Shown piece by piece: positions 25,288 through 32,970 of a DNA stretch of 64,000 nt (positions are counted from its first letter, which is position 1; each line of letters opens with the position of its first letter). The stretch lies in contig OZ242021.1 of assembly GCA_965204925.1 (NCBI GenBank), positions 1,364,001-1,428,000 of the forward strand, written 5' to 3'. The stretch is from G963663315 sp965204925. GTDB lineage: Bacteria; Pseudomonadota; Gammaproteobacteria; Arenicellales; Poriferihabitantaceae. Below the pieces are notes generated by a model, which made no database searches, was not told the origin of the DNA, and saw only the letters and a program-made list of their open reading frames with translations. The translations under genes were made by a program, and so were the position numbers.

Positions 25288-25769
25288 CGGACAAGGGAAA
25301 ACTGGCTTCAGCAAAGGGATTTGCTAACGAAAATCGACTTTTGGCTGCGTTGTTGGAAAGGGGTTACAACGCATCTCTTGTTGATCTTCCGCACTCCACC
25401 TACGATATTGTGGTCGAACTGGACCAGGAAAACATGATTCGACTGCAAGTTAAAACAGTAGCCGATAAAGGAAGCGTATCTTTCAAAGGTGGGGTTCGTG
25501 GAGGTGTGGACCGAGAGTATTTTTCTGGTGTGAAGGAATATACCCAAAGCACAGAAACATCAGATGCAGTTGTCGGCGTTCAGTCATCCAGTAACAATGG
25601 AGATGAAAAAATCGATTTCTGGTTTATCCCAACGCTTTACATAGAGCGATTGGAACAAGGTTCATTGTCAATCAACAAAATTCCGCAAGCAAAAAACAAC
25701 TGGGCATTGATGGAAAAATGCAGGGAGCCCGATTATGTTTTTTATGTTTTTGCAAACTTTCGGTTATAA
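25278..25769 (+). CDS. PD-(D/E)XK-like nuclease, candidate restriction partner
   Basis: A 163-residue protein. Near the N-terminus GFANENRLLAALLERGYN gives the helix with an acidic residue typical of this fold. Then YDIVVELDQ (Asp43) and MIRLQVKTV (Gln57-x-Lys59) make a D...QxK variant of the PD-(D/E)XK active site, as in several small restriction and resolvase-like nucleases. The C-terminal WFIPTLYIERL resembles strands found in the same group. It overlaps the methyltransferase gene and ends inside the terminal repeat. Cleavage activity and shared specificity with the methyltransferase are inference. Confidence 0.65.
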   Translation: MRITDKGKLASAKGFANENRLLAALLERGYNASLVDLPHSTYDIVVELDQENMIRLQVKTVADKGSVSFKGGVRGGVDREYFSGVKEYTQSTETSDAVVGVQSSSNNGDEKIDFWFIPTLYIERLEQGSLSINKIPQAKNNWALMEKCREPDYVFYVFANFRL

Positions 25770-25774
25770 TTCCC
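25751..25774. repeat. Right terminal inverted repeat of the IS1595 element
   Basis: Perfect inverted match to 22850-22873. It contains the stop codon of the nuclease gene (25767-25769). Confidence 0.9.
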
Positions 25775-26136
25775 AAAAATTCATCAGGGTCAAGGGGGTT
25801 CGATGGTTCACCAATCTGGACCATAAAAAACGGCACGAGAAACTGATCCTCTATCGCAAATACACGCCCGAAGACTACCCGACATACGACAATTATGACG
25901 CCATCAATGTAGACAAGACCCAGGATATTCCCGCCGATTATGATGGCGTGATGGGCGTGCCGATCACGTTCCTGGACAAGTACAACCCGGATCAGTTTGA
26001 GATTGTTGGAATGGACAGACCACTAATAACCGAGCTAACCGGAAAGCAAAGCAGGTTCAGGATCAAGGGAAAGGAGATTTACGCAAGAGTTGCCATTCGC
26101 AGCAGCAAGCAAAATAATGGACATCAGACTTCTTGA
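25775..26136 (+). pseudogene. C-terminal fragment of the EcoRI-type adenine methyltransferase
   Basis: Directly beyond the IS the frame KFIRVKGVRWFTNLDHKKRH opens a 120-residue remnant. EDYPTYDNYDAINVDKT and YDGVMGVPITFLDKYNPDQF follow, both strongly diagnostic of the C-terminal third of EcoRI-like methyltransferases. Compared with the family roughly 150 or more central residues are missing between this and the 22687 fragment, so the IS event involved a deletion as well as an insertion. Its stop overlaps the DUF262 gene by 20 bases, keeping the original operon overlap. Confidence 0.8.
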
Positions 26137-27228
26137 AATCACTGTCGGCGATCTTGCGAACGACTACAGGGACGACGGCGAAGGTGGTGTTACCGGCTAT
26201 GGCGGCAAGCTGGATATTCGCCCGCCCTTTCAGCGCGAGTTCGTCTACAAGGACAAACAACGGGAGGCGGTCATTGATACCGTCTTTAACGGTTATCCGC
26301 TGAATGTCATGTACTGGGCCGACTGCGCAGACGACAGATTCGAGATCATTGACGGGCAGCAGCGCACGATCTCGATCTGCCAGTTTGTGGAGGGCGACTT
26401 TTCGGTAAACCTCGGAAATTTCAATGCCCCTCGCGCCTTTCATAATCTGCAAGACGATGAGCAACGGCGCATTCTCGAATCCCGGCTTATGGTGTATGCC
26501 TGTAGCGGGACAGACAGCGAGAAACTGGAATGGTTCAGGACCGTCAATATCGCCGGGGAGAAACTGACCGATCAGGAACTGCGAAACGCCGTCTATTCCG
26601 GCTCTTGGGTCACCGATGCCAAGCGCTATTTCAGCCGGCGCGGATGTCCGGCTCAGAAAATCGCCCAAGACTATCTGAAAGGCTCGGCGAACCGCCAGGA
26701 GTATCTGGAAACCGCGATCAAATGGATCAACGACGGTGACATCACCGGCTATATGTCAGGTCATCAACATGACCCGACAGCTTTCAGTCTGTGGGATCAT
26801 TTCCAGTCCGTGATCAACTGGGTCAGAGCGACATTCACCAAAAAGCGCAGAAAATTCATGCAGGGCGTTGACTGGGGCAGTCTTTACCGTGACCACGGGA
26901 ACAGGAGCGACCTCGACCCGGTGACGATCGAGACCGAAACAGAACGGCTCGTTGCCGATGAGGATGTCGAGAAAAAATCGGGCATATATCCATACATTCT
27001 CACGCGTGACGAGAAACACCTGAACATCCGCGCCTTCAGCCCTGCCATAAAACAAAAAGAGCCTGGGAGCGACAGGGCGGTATATGCCGTAAATGCGGGG
27101 AAAGGTTCGATGATATATCAAAAATGGAAGCCGACCACATCACCCCCTGGTGCGAGGGCGGAAAAACAAACGAAGAAAACTGCCAGGTACTCTGCAAGGA
27201 CTGCAACCGCAGGAAATCCAACAAATAA
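26117..27228 (+). pseudogene. DUF262-HNH nuclease (GmrSD-like), frameshifted before the HNH domain
   Basis: ATG 26117 opens a DUF262 domain: RPPFQREFVYKDKQREAVID, then the signature IIDGQQRTISICQF (about residue 80) and a helical middle. Near residue 313 an A5 run (27054-27058) has lost one base relative to the expected frame. One frame over, AWERQGGICRKCGERFDD and MEADHITPWCEGGKTNEENC make a complete HNH domain with CxxC pairs, ending NRRKSNK at 27228. Restored length is about 370 residues. DUF262-HNH proteins cut modified or foreign DNA; the frameshift should remove the HNH half. It is the last gene of the 5mC methyltransferase operon. Confidence 0.8.
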
Positions 27229-27273
27229 GCCGAGCAACTTCATGACCATCAATTACAGTGTGTACAGGGGCTG

Positions 27274-27846
27274 GTGACAGATAAAAAAAGATGCGGGTGG
27301 TGCGGGGATGACGCTCTGTACCGGAATTATCATGATACGGAATGGGGGGAACCGTTGCATGATGAGCGCAAGCTGTTCGAGTTTCTCTGCCTCGAGGGGG
27401 CGCAGGCGGGATTGAGCTGGATAACCATCTTGCGAAAACGGGAGCGTTACATCCGCGTATTTGACGGATTCGATCCTGAACGGGTCGCAAGATACGATGC
27501 GCGTAAAATCGCTGAACTGCTGCGTGACCCCGGCATTGTGCGCAATAAACTGAAGGTGAACGGGTTTGTGAAAAATGCCCGGGCCTTTCTTGATATGCGC
27601 GATCAAGGCTTGTCGCTGGATGCGTATTTCTGGGGATATGTGGATGGCGAGCCGATCCGGAACCACTGGAGCGAGGCGTGGCGCGTACCCGCCAATACGC
27701 CGCTGTCGGATGCGATCAGCAGGGATTTGAAGAAGCGCGGCTTTGTCTTTGTCGGCAGTACAATCTGTTATGCCTTCATGCAGGCTACGGGTATGGTCAA
27801 CGATCACCTCGTGCACTGTTACCGTCACAAGGAACTTGTGCGCTGA
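27274..27846 (+). CDS. tag: DNA-3-methyladenine glycosylase I
   Basis: A 190-residue base-excision repair enzyme removing 3-methyladenine. Features: RCGWCGDDALYRNYHDTEWG (zinc-binding cysteine and histidine, and the YHDxEWG signature), FEFLCLEGAQAGLSWITILR (base pocket with the LEGxQAGLSW motif) and the C-terminal zinc ligands in GMVNDHLVHCYRH. GTG start. It follows the defence operon after 45 bases but belongs to the core genome. Confidence 0.92.
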   Translation: MTDKKRCGWCGDDALYRNYHDTEWGEPLHDERKLFEFLCLEGAQAGLSWITILRKRERYIRVFDGFDPERVARYDARKIAELLRDPGIVRNKLKVNGFVKNARAFLDMRDQGLSLDAYFWGYVDGEPIRNHWSEAWRVPANTPLSDAISRDLKKRGFVFVGSTICYAFMQATGMVNDHLVHCYRHKELVR

Positions 27847-27898
27847 TTCCTGGTCCCGGCCTGCGAACATCCAGGCGCGGGGCCGCGAGACCGGGGAG

Positions 27899-29812
27899 TT
27901 ATCCCGCCAGTAGCCGGTTGACCCGCTTCACGAATTCGTTCGGGTTTTTCAACGGGGCCCCTTCCGCCAGTACGGCCTGCTCGAACAAAAGGTTCGCCCA
28001 CTCATCCGCAAGGTCTGTCTCGACATCAATCTGTTTGACAATGGGATGTCCGGGATTGATTTCCAGAATCGGCTTTGCAACCGGGGCTTCCTGTCCGATC
28101 GACTGGAGTATGCGTTCCATATTGCCTCCCAGGTCATGTTCGTCCGCGACCAGACAGCTTGGCGAATCCACCAGCCGATCCGAAACGCGGACTTCCTTGA
28201 CCTGATCTTCAAGCACTGCCTTGAGTTTCTCGATCAGCGGCTTCATGTCCTTATCTTTCTTCTCGCCTTGTTCCTTGTCCGGCGCGGTGATCAGGTCGTC
28301 AATGTCAAGACCGCCCCTGGCGATCGATTTGAGCGCTTTCCCTTCGTACTCGCGCAGATGGTTGACGAACCACTCGTCGACCGGGTCTGTCAACAACACC
28401 ACTTCAATGTCGTTTTTGCGGAACACTTCAAGATGAGGAGAAGACTTTGCCGCGTTGTAGTTCTCGGCCGAAATGTAATAGATGTCCTTCTGTTTTTGCG
28501 GCATGCGCGCAATGTAGTCGTCCAGTGAGATGGTCTGCGCCTCATCGTCCCGATGAGTAGTTGTGAAACGGGCCAGTTTTGCCAGCGTGTCCCTGTTCTG
28601 AAAATCCTCGACCACGCCTTCTTTCAGTACACGCCCATACTCTTTCCAGAGCGCATTGTATTTCTCTTTGTCCTTGTCGGCTATTTTGCCCAGTTCCGTC
28701 AGGATTTTCTTTATGGACGCAGTGCGGATCTTTTCGATTTCCTTGTTTTGTTGCAGAAATTCACGCGAGACGTTGAGCGGCAGGTCGGCCGAGTCCACCA
28801 GACCGCGCACAAACCGCAGATAATTCGGCATCAGTTTTTTGGCGTCATCGGCAATGAATATGCGCCGCACATAGAGCTTGATGCCGTGCCGCTGTTCCCG
28901 GTCCCACAAGTCGAATGGCGCTTTCGATGGAATGTAAAACAGGGAGATGTATTCCATTCTTCCCTCAACCCGATTATGAATGGTGAGGGCGGGGGGTTCG
29001 GGATCATAGGTCAGGGAGGTATAGAACGTGTTGTGTTCTTCTTCGGAGATGTCTTTTTTTGCCCGCGCCCATAATGCCGATCCCTTGTTGATCGTTTCCC
29101 ATTCGATTTTTTGATCCTTTACCGGTTTTCCGTCATCGTCCAGTTGCGGGTCTTTCTGCATCCGGATCGGCAGGGAAATATGATCGGAATATTTCGAAAT
29201 GATGCTGCGCACCCGGAATTTCCCGGCGTATTCCTTGCAGTCCTTCTTCAACTGGATAATGATTTGTGTTCCCCTCTGCGGCCGGTCGATCGACTCGAGC
29301 GTATATTCTCCGCTGCCGTCGGATATCCACTTGATCCCCTCACTACTCTTTGCCCCGGCTTTGCGAGTCAACAGCGTGACCTTTCTGCCGACCAGGAAAC
29401 TGGAATAGAAGCCGACGCCGAATTGCCCGATGAAGTTGCTGTCCGCCGATTTGTCCTTGCTCATTTTTTCAAGAAAGGCCTTCGTGCCGGAGCGGGCAAT
29501 GGTGCCGATATCGGCAATCACCTCATCACGGGCCATGCCGATGCCGTTGTCGATAACGGTCACCGTTCTTTTCTTTTCATCCGTTTCCACGCGGATGGCG
29601 AGTTCTCCGTCGTCTTCGAGAAGCGCCTTGCTGGTCAGCGACTCGAATCTCAGTTTGTCGCAGGCGTCCGAAGCGTTTGAAATCAGTTCCCGCAGAAATA
29701 TCTCCTTGTTGCTGTACAGGGAATGGATCATCAAGTGCAGCAGTTGTCGCACTTCGGTTTGAAATGAATGGGTTTCCACGGTGTCACTTCGGGTCGGGGT
29801 TTCTGTGTTCAT
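27899..29812 (-). CDS. htpG: Molecular chaperone HtpG (Hsp90)
   Basis: A 637-residue Hsp90. The N-terminal GHKL ATPase domain shows ELISNASDACDKLRFE, VIDNGIGM and GQFGVGFYSSF (glycine lid). The middle domain has the catalytic-loop SREFLQQNKEIEKIR arginine, and the C-terminal dimerisation domain ends without an MEEVD tail, as usual for bacteria. Full length with no lesion. A near-perfect sigma-32 promoter lies 36 bases upstream, so heat induction is expected. Confidence 0.95.
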   Translation of the reverse strand: MNTETPTRSDTVETHSFQTEVRQLLHLMIHSLYSNKEIFLRELISNASDACDKLRFESLTSKALLEDDGELAIRVETDEKKRTVTVIDNGIGMARDEVIADIGTIARSGTKAFLEKMSKDKSADSNFIGQFGVGFYSSFLVGRKVTLLTRKAGAKSSEGIKWISDGSGEYTLESIDRPQRGTQIIIQLKKDCKEYAGKFRVRSIISKYSDHISLPIRMQKDPQLDDDGKPVKDQKIEWETINKGSALWARAKKDISEEEHNTFYTSLTYDPEPPALTIHNRVEGRMEYISLFYIPSKAPFDLWDREQRHGIKLYVRRIFIADDAKKLMPNYLRFVRGLVDSADLPLNVSREFLQQNKEIEKIRTASIKKILTELGKIADKDKEKYNALWKEYGRVLKEGVVEDFQNRDTLAKLARFTTTHRDDEAQTISLDDYIARMPQKQKDIYYISAENYNAAKSSPHLEVFRKNDIEVVLLTDPVDEWFVNHLREYEGKALKSIARGGLDIDDLITAPDKEQGEKKDKDMKPLIEKLKAVLEDQVKEVRVSDRLVDSPSCLVADEHDLGGNMERILQSIGQEAPVAKPILEINPGHPIVKQIDVETDLADEWANLLFEQAVLAEGAPLKNPNEFVKRVNRLLAG

Positions 29813-29847
29813 TGTTATACGGTAAACTGATTTTGACTGAATTGCTG

Positions 29848-29875
29848 AAATGGGGGCAGGCCGCGATCTTTCAAG
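29848..29875 (-). promoter_or_regulatory. Sigma-32 heat-shock promoter of htpG
   Basis: Minus strand CTTGAAA (29875-29869), 13-base spacer, CCCCATTT (29855-29848). This matches the E. coli RpoH consensus (CTTGAAA, 11-16 bases, CCCCATnT) at every defined position. Confidence 0.85.
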
Positions 29876-29978
29876 CGATTTTATACGGCTCCCCGGTTTT
29901 TATATACCATGGATTGGCAAACGCGGTCGGGTTTCCCCGCTTCCGCTCCCGGGATCTTTTCACAAGGGCGATAATTTA

Positions 29979-30007
29979 TTGACCTTAAAGGACATAATTC
30001 GTATATT
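29979..30007 (+). promoter_or_regulatory. Sigma-70 promoter of the tRNA operon
   Basis: TTGACC (29979-29984) and TATATT (30002-30007) with a 17-base spacer; predicted start about 65 bases before tRNA-Pro. The region 29876-29978 shows no other feature. Confidence 0.7.
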
Positions 30008-30078
30008 GCACAGGCTTTGCGGGAGAACATGAACGGCAGGGTATTGTAAACCTGTAAAGCTGTGTTTGGTGAAAAGTT

Positions 30079-30155
30079 CGGGGTATAGCGCAGTCTGGTA
30101 GCGCGCCTGCTTTGGGAGCAGGATGTCGGGAGTTCAAATCTCTCTACCCCGACCA
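30079..30155 (+). tRNA. tRNA-Pro (anticodon TGG)
   Basis: Full cloverleaf: acceptor CGGGGTA/TACCCCG, anticodon loop TTTGGGA between CCTGC and GCAGG, T-arm GTTCAAATC, encoded CCA. First tRNA of a Pro-Arg-His-Leu cluster that precedes tig. Confidence 0.95.
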
Positions 30156-30174
30156 GCTTTGCGTTTTGTCCGTT

Positions 30175-30571
30175 GCGCCCGTAGCTCAACCGGATAGAGC
30201 AGCGGCCTTCAGGTTTCATTCTGGCATCCGGTTGCAGGAGGTTGTTCAGCATGAACGGGGAGCCTTCGGGAGGAACAAGTAACTTTCGAAGTGGAGGGCA
30301 CTGTATCGGTGAAACCTTAACGCAAGCCGGTCACATAACCTGTTTTTTGTGATCGGTTCGGCGATGGCAATACCGAGGAAACGCGGTTCGATCTGTTAAA
30401 ATCGGACCGCGGATCCGTAGAGACTATACGTGTCCCACCTGAGATGGTGAAGATATAGTCCGGACTCCAAACCCGGTGAGTCGTGCAAGTCCATAACTTT
30501 CCGGGGCGGTGAAAGCCGTAGTGGGTAAGCTAAGCCGCAGGTTACAGGTTCGAATCCTGTCGGGCGCGCCA
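30175..30571 (+). tRNA. tRNA-Arg (anticodon TCT) interrupted by a group I intron
   Basis: Exon 1 is 30175-30209, exon 2 30530-30571. Joined they give acceptor GCGCCCG/CGGGCGC, D-stem GCTC/GAGC, anticodon stem GCGGC/GCCGC with loop CTTCTAA (anticodon TCT), T-arm ACAGG/CCTGT, discriminator G and encoded CCA. Neither exon alone can make a tRNA, so the intron must be removed. It reads AGA codons. Confidence 0.9.
30210..30529 (+). other. Group I self-splicing intron in the tRNA-Arg anticodon loop (320 nt)
   Basis: The splice sites fit group I rules: the 5' exon ends in T (30209) and the intron ends in G (30529). The P7 core pairs GACTATA (30422-30428) with TATAGTC (30454-30460); the second lies in the conserved S-type element AAGATATAGTCC. 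A guide sequence GAGGTT (30238-30243) can pair with the 5' exon end GGCCTT using a U-G at the splice site. No homing-endonuclease frame is present. Small introns of this kind (subgroup IC3) are known in tRNA genes of cyanobacteria and some Alpha- and Betaproteobacteria; subgroup assignment here is inference. Confidence 0.85.
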
Positions 30572-30608
30572 TAACGATTTTTGTTCAGGGTGTTTTTTTC
30601 AGGTTTGT

Positions 30609-30685
30609 GGTGAGCGTAGCTCAGTTGGTAGAGCCCCGGATTGTGATTCCGGTCGTCGTGGGTTCGAGTCCCATCGTTCACCCCA
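30609..30685 (+). tRNA. tRNA-His (anticodon GTG)
   Basis: Acceptor GTGAGCG/CGTTCAC, encoded G(-1) at 30609 opposite discriminator C at 30682, anticodon loop ATTGTGATT with GTG, encoded CCA at 30683-30685. Confidence 0.93.
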
Positions 30686-30749
30686 TTTCTGTACGGGTTG
30701 GGTTGACTGAAGCGCAAGAGTTGAATTCGCGGCAGGCTGAAGTGGAACT

Positions 30750-30834
<85 letters not shown>

Positions 30835-30907
30835 TTTCCCGATCTTGCAGTATAGAGAGTATTCGTTACCGGGAAATAGAGATGATCCAGTTTATGGGGA
30901 GATGAAA

Positions 30908-32248
30908 ATGCAGGTTTCCGTTGAAGAGTCCGGCGTTATCGAGCGAAAACTTGCTGTTTGCGTGCCATCCGAACAGATCGAATCAGAAGTGTCCAAACGG
31001 CTGCACGATGTTGCCAGAAAGACGCGCATTCCGGGTTTCAGGCCGGGCAAGGCGCCCCTGCGCATTATCCGGCAACGATTTTCTTCCGGCGTTACCAGTG
31101 AGGTCGTCATGGAGACGATCCGGTCGAGCTACGATGCCGCGCTCAAGGAGCGGGAAATCGTTCCGGCCGGGCTTCTTTCCATTGAGCCTGTACCTTATGA
31201 GTCCGGTAATGACCTCAGATTCGTCGCGACCATAGAGGTCTTTCCACAAATTCCCGCGCTGGACCTCAAGGGGGTGACGATCCGTAAGCCGGTGGTCGAG
31301 GTGACCGCGCAGGATATTGATCATACGCTTGAGGATATTCGCCTGCGTCATGCCGATACCTATGTTGCCAGACAAGGCAAATCGGAAAAAGGCGACAGGC
31401 TGACGATTGATCTGGAAGGAAAAACAGAGGGTGAGAGCTTTGCGGAGGGGGATATAAAAGGGCATTCTTTTATCCTCGGTAACAGGGAGATGCCGCCAAA
31501 GTTGGAGGACGGACTGGCCGGTGTCGGCAAGGGCGAGGTCGTGATCATCCCGGTTTCATATCCACAATCCCACGACAATCCCGTCCTGGCCGGAAAGGAG
31601 GTCGAGTATTCGGTCACAATCAAGGCCATAGAGAAACCGCAACTGCCCGAACTCAATGACAAGTTCGCCGAAAAAATGGGGATCAGCGAAGGGGGGGTCG
31701 AAAAGCTGCGGCAGGAGGTGGGACAGAATCTGTCTCTTGAACTCCATGAGCGTTTGCGACGCGTTATTCACTACCGGGTCATGAGCGGGCTGTTGCAGAA
31801 AAACCGGATCGCGGTACCGAAATCTCTGGTCGAAAAGGAAATCGACGCTGCGGCGGGAAGTTTTGAGCAATATATGGCTGCCCGGGGCCTGCCGGCGGGT
31901 GAAATCGACCGGGACCGTTTCTCCGCCGAGGCGAAAAGGCGGGTTGCCCTGGGTCTGATCGTCAGGGAGATTATTGACAGGCAGATGATTCGGGTGACCC
32001 CGGAAACGGTAAGGGAAAGGGTGGCCAGTATGGCGGCCAGTTATGAGCAGCCGGAGGCTTTTGTAACCCGTTTCATGTCCGACCCCGGGCAGGTGAGGAG
32101 GATCGAAACACTCCTGTTCGAAGAACAGGTTGTGGAAATGATGCTGGAAACGGCGATCGTGGAAGAGGAGAAGCTTTCGCTCCGGGAGCTTATGGGCAAC
32201 CGGGATTTGGCTGATCACAGCGAAACCTTACCGGATCAAATTACCTGA
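30908..32248 (+). CDS. tig: Trigger factor
   Basis: Ribosome-associated chaperone and peptidyl-prolyl isomerase, 446 residues. N-terminal ribosome-binding domain with the signature GFRPGKAPLRIIRQRF (about residue 42). An FKBP-type domain (about 150-245) has GDRLTIDLEGK and GKEVEYSVTIKAIEK, and a helical C-terminal chaperone domain follows. I start at ATG 30908, six bases after GGGGAG; the ATG at 30902 abuts that site. It begins the conserved tig-clpP-clpX order. Confidence 0.95.
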   Translation: MQVSVEESGVIERKLAVCVPSEQIESEVSKRLHDVARKTRIPGFRPGKAPLRIIRQRFSSGVTSEVVMETIRSSYDAALKEREIVPAGLLSIEPVPYESGNDLRFVATIEVFPQIPALDLKGVTIRKPVVEVTAQDIDHTLEDIRLRHADTYVARQGKSEKGDRLTIDLEGKTEGESFAEGDIKGHSFILGNREMPPKLEDGLAGVGKGEVVIIPVSYPQSHDNPVLAGKEVEYSVTIKAIEKPQLPELNDKFAEKMGISEGGVEKLRQEVGQNLSLELHERLRRVIHYRVMSGLLQKNRIAVPKSLVEKEIDAAAGSFEQYMAARGLPAGEIDRDRFSAEAKRRVALGLIVREIIDRQMIRVTPETVRERVASMAASYEQPEAFVTRFMSDPGQVRRIETLLFEEQVVEMMLETAIVEEEKLSLRELMGNRDLADHSETLPDQIT

Positions 32249-32327
32249 AATTGCAGACAAATACAGACGATCATTACGGCATTCGGGCTCTTTGGGTCTG
32301 CGGGGGGCGCCGTGTGCGGAGATTGAA

Positions 32328-32927
32328 ATGAAAACTGAAAATATCAATTTTGTGCCGATGGTAGTGGAGTCTACGGGGCGCGGAGAAAGGGCTTATGATA
32401 TCTATTCCCGGCTGCTCAGGGAACGGGTTGTCTTTATGGTCGGTGCGGTGGATGATCATATGGCCAATATCATCGTCGCACAGTTGCTGTTCCTTGAGTC
32501 GGAAAACCCGGAGAAGGATATTTCCCTGTATGTGAACAGTCCGGGCGGCGCCGTTTCGTCAGGCCTGGCGGTTTACGATACCATGCAGTTCATACGACCG
32601 CATGTCAGTACCGTGTGTATTGGCCAGGCTGCCAGTATGGGAGCCGTGATCCTGGCCGGAGGGGAAAAGGACAAACGCCATGCCTTGCCCCATTCCAGGG
32701 TCATGATCCATCAGCCTATGGGCGGGTCCCAGGGGCAGGCATCCGACATTGAAATTCATACTCGCGAGATTCTTGGTGTACGGGAGCGGCTCGACCGCAT
32801 TCTTTCGCTTCATACCGGTCAATCCATGGATACGATCAAGACGGATACGGACCGGGACAACTTTATGAGCGCGGAGGATGCCCGGGAATACGGTATCATT
32901 GATTCCGTATTGAAAAAACGGTTATAG
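32328..32927 (+). CDS. clpP: ATP-dependent Clp protease proteolytic subunit
   Basis: A 200-residue serine peptidase forming the tetradecameric barrel. Catalytic Ser103 in GQAASMGAVIL and His128 in HSRVMIHQP are visible, and the acid lies in the later DRDNFMSAEDA region. The N-terminal FVPMVVESTGRGERAYDIYS is the usual hydrophobic-pocket loop region. ATG 32328 has CGGAG seven bases upstream; the frame extends further upstream only from a TTG. clpX follows after 43 bases. Confidence 0.95.
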   Translation: MKTENINFVPMVVESTGRGERAYDIYSRLLRERVVFMVGAVDDHMANIIVAQLLFLESENPEKDISLYVNSPGGAVSSGLAVYDTMQFIRPHVSTVCIGQAASMGAVILAGGEKDKRHALPHSRVMIHQPMGGSQGQASDIEIHTREILGVRERLDRILSLHTGQSMDTIKTDTDRDNFMSAEDAREYGIIDSVLKKRL

Positions 32928-32970
32928 TCGGAGGGCGTGTTACCCCGATACCCATAGTCGAACCATAGCG

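Larger units (their letters stand above)
22850..25774. mobile_element. IS1595-family element carrying a methyltransferase and nuclease as passengers
   Basis: Bounded by perfect 24-bp terminal inverted repeats at 22850-22873 and 25751-25774 (outer bases GGGAATTATAACCG), extendable by four A/T bases outward. Inside, all on the plus strand, are an IS1595-type transposase, a 55-residue protein, a DNA methyltransferase and a PD-(D/E)XK-like protein. Starts and stops touch or overlap between the last three. The nuclease stop codon lies inside the right repeat. Total 2925 bp, far longer than a simple IS1595 copy; passenger genes are known in this family. I see no 8-bp target duplication, consistent with a later deletion next to the insertion. 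The host gene is an EcoRI-type methyltransferase whose two ends flank the element. Confidence 0.85.

Noticed and set aside
22842..25782. 8-bp target-site duplication of the IS1595 element
   Set aside because: The eight bases outside the two ends (tttctttt and aaaaattc) do not match in direct orientation.
27050..27060. Programmed -1 frameshift in the DUF262-HNH gene
   Set aside because: The zero-frame codons AAA CAA AAA do not give an X-XXY-YYZ slippery heptamer, and no obvious downstream pseudoknot is seen; a simple deletion is more likely.
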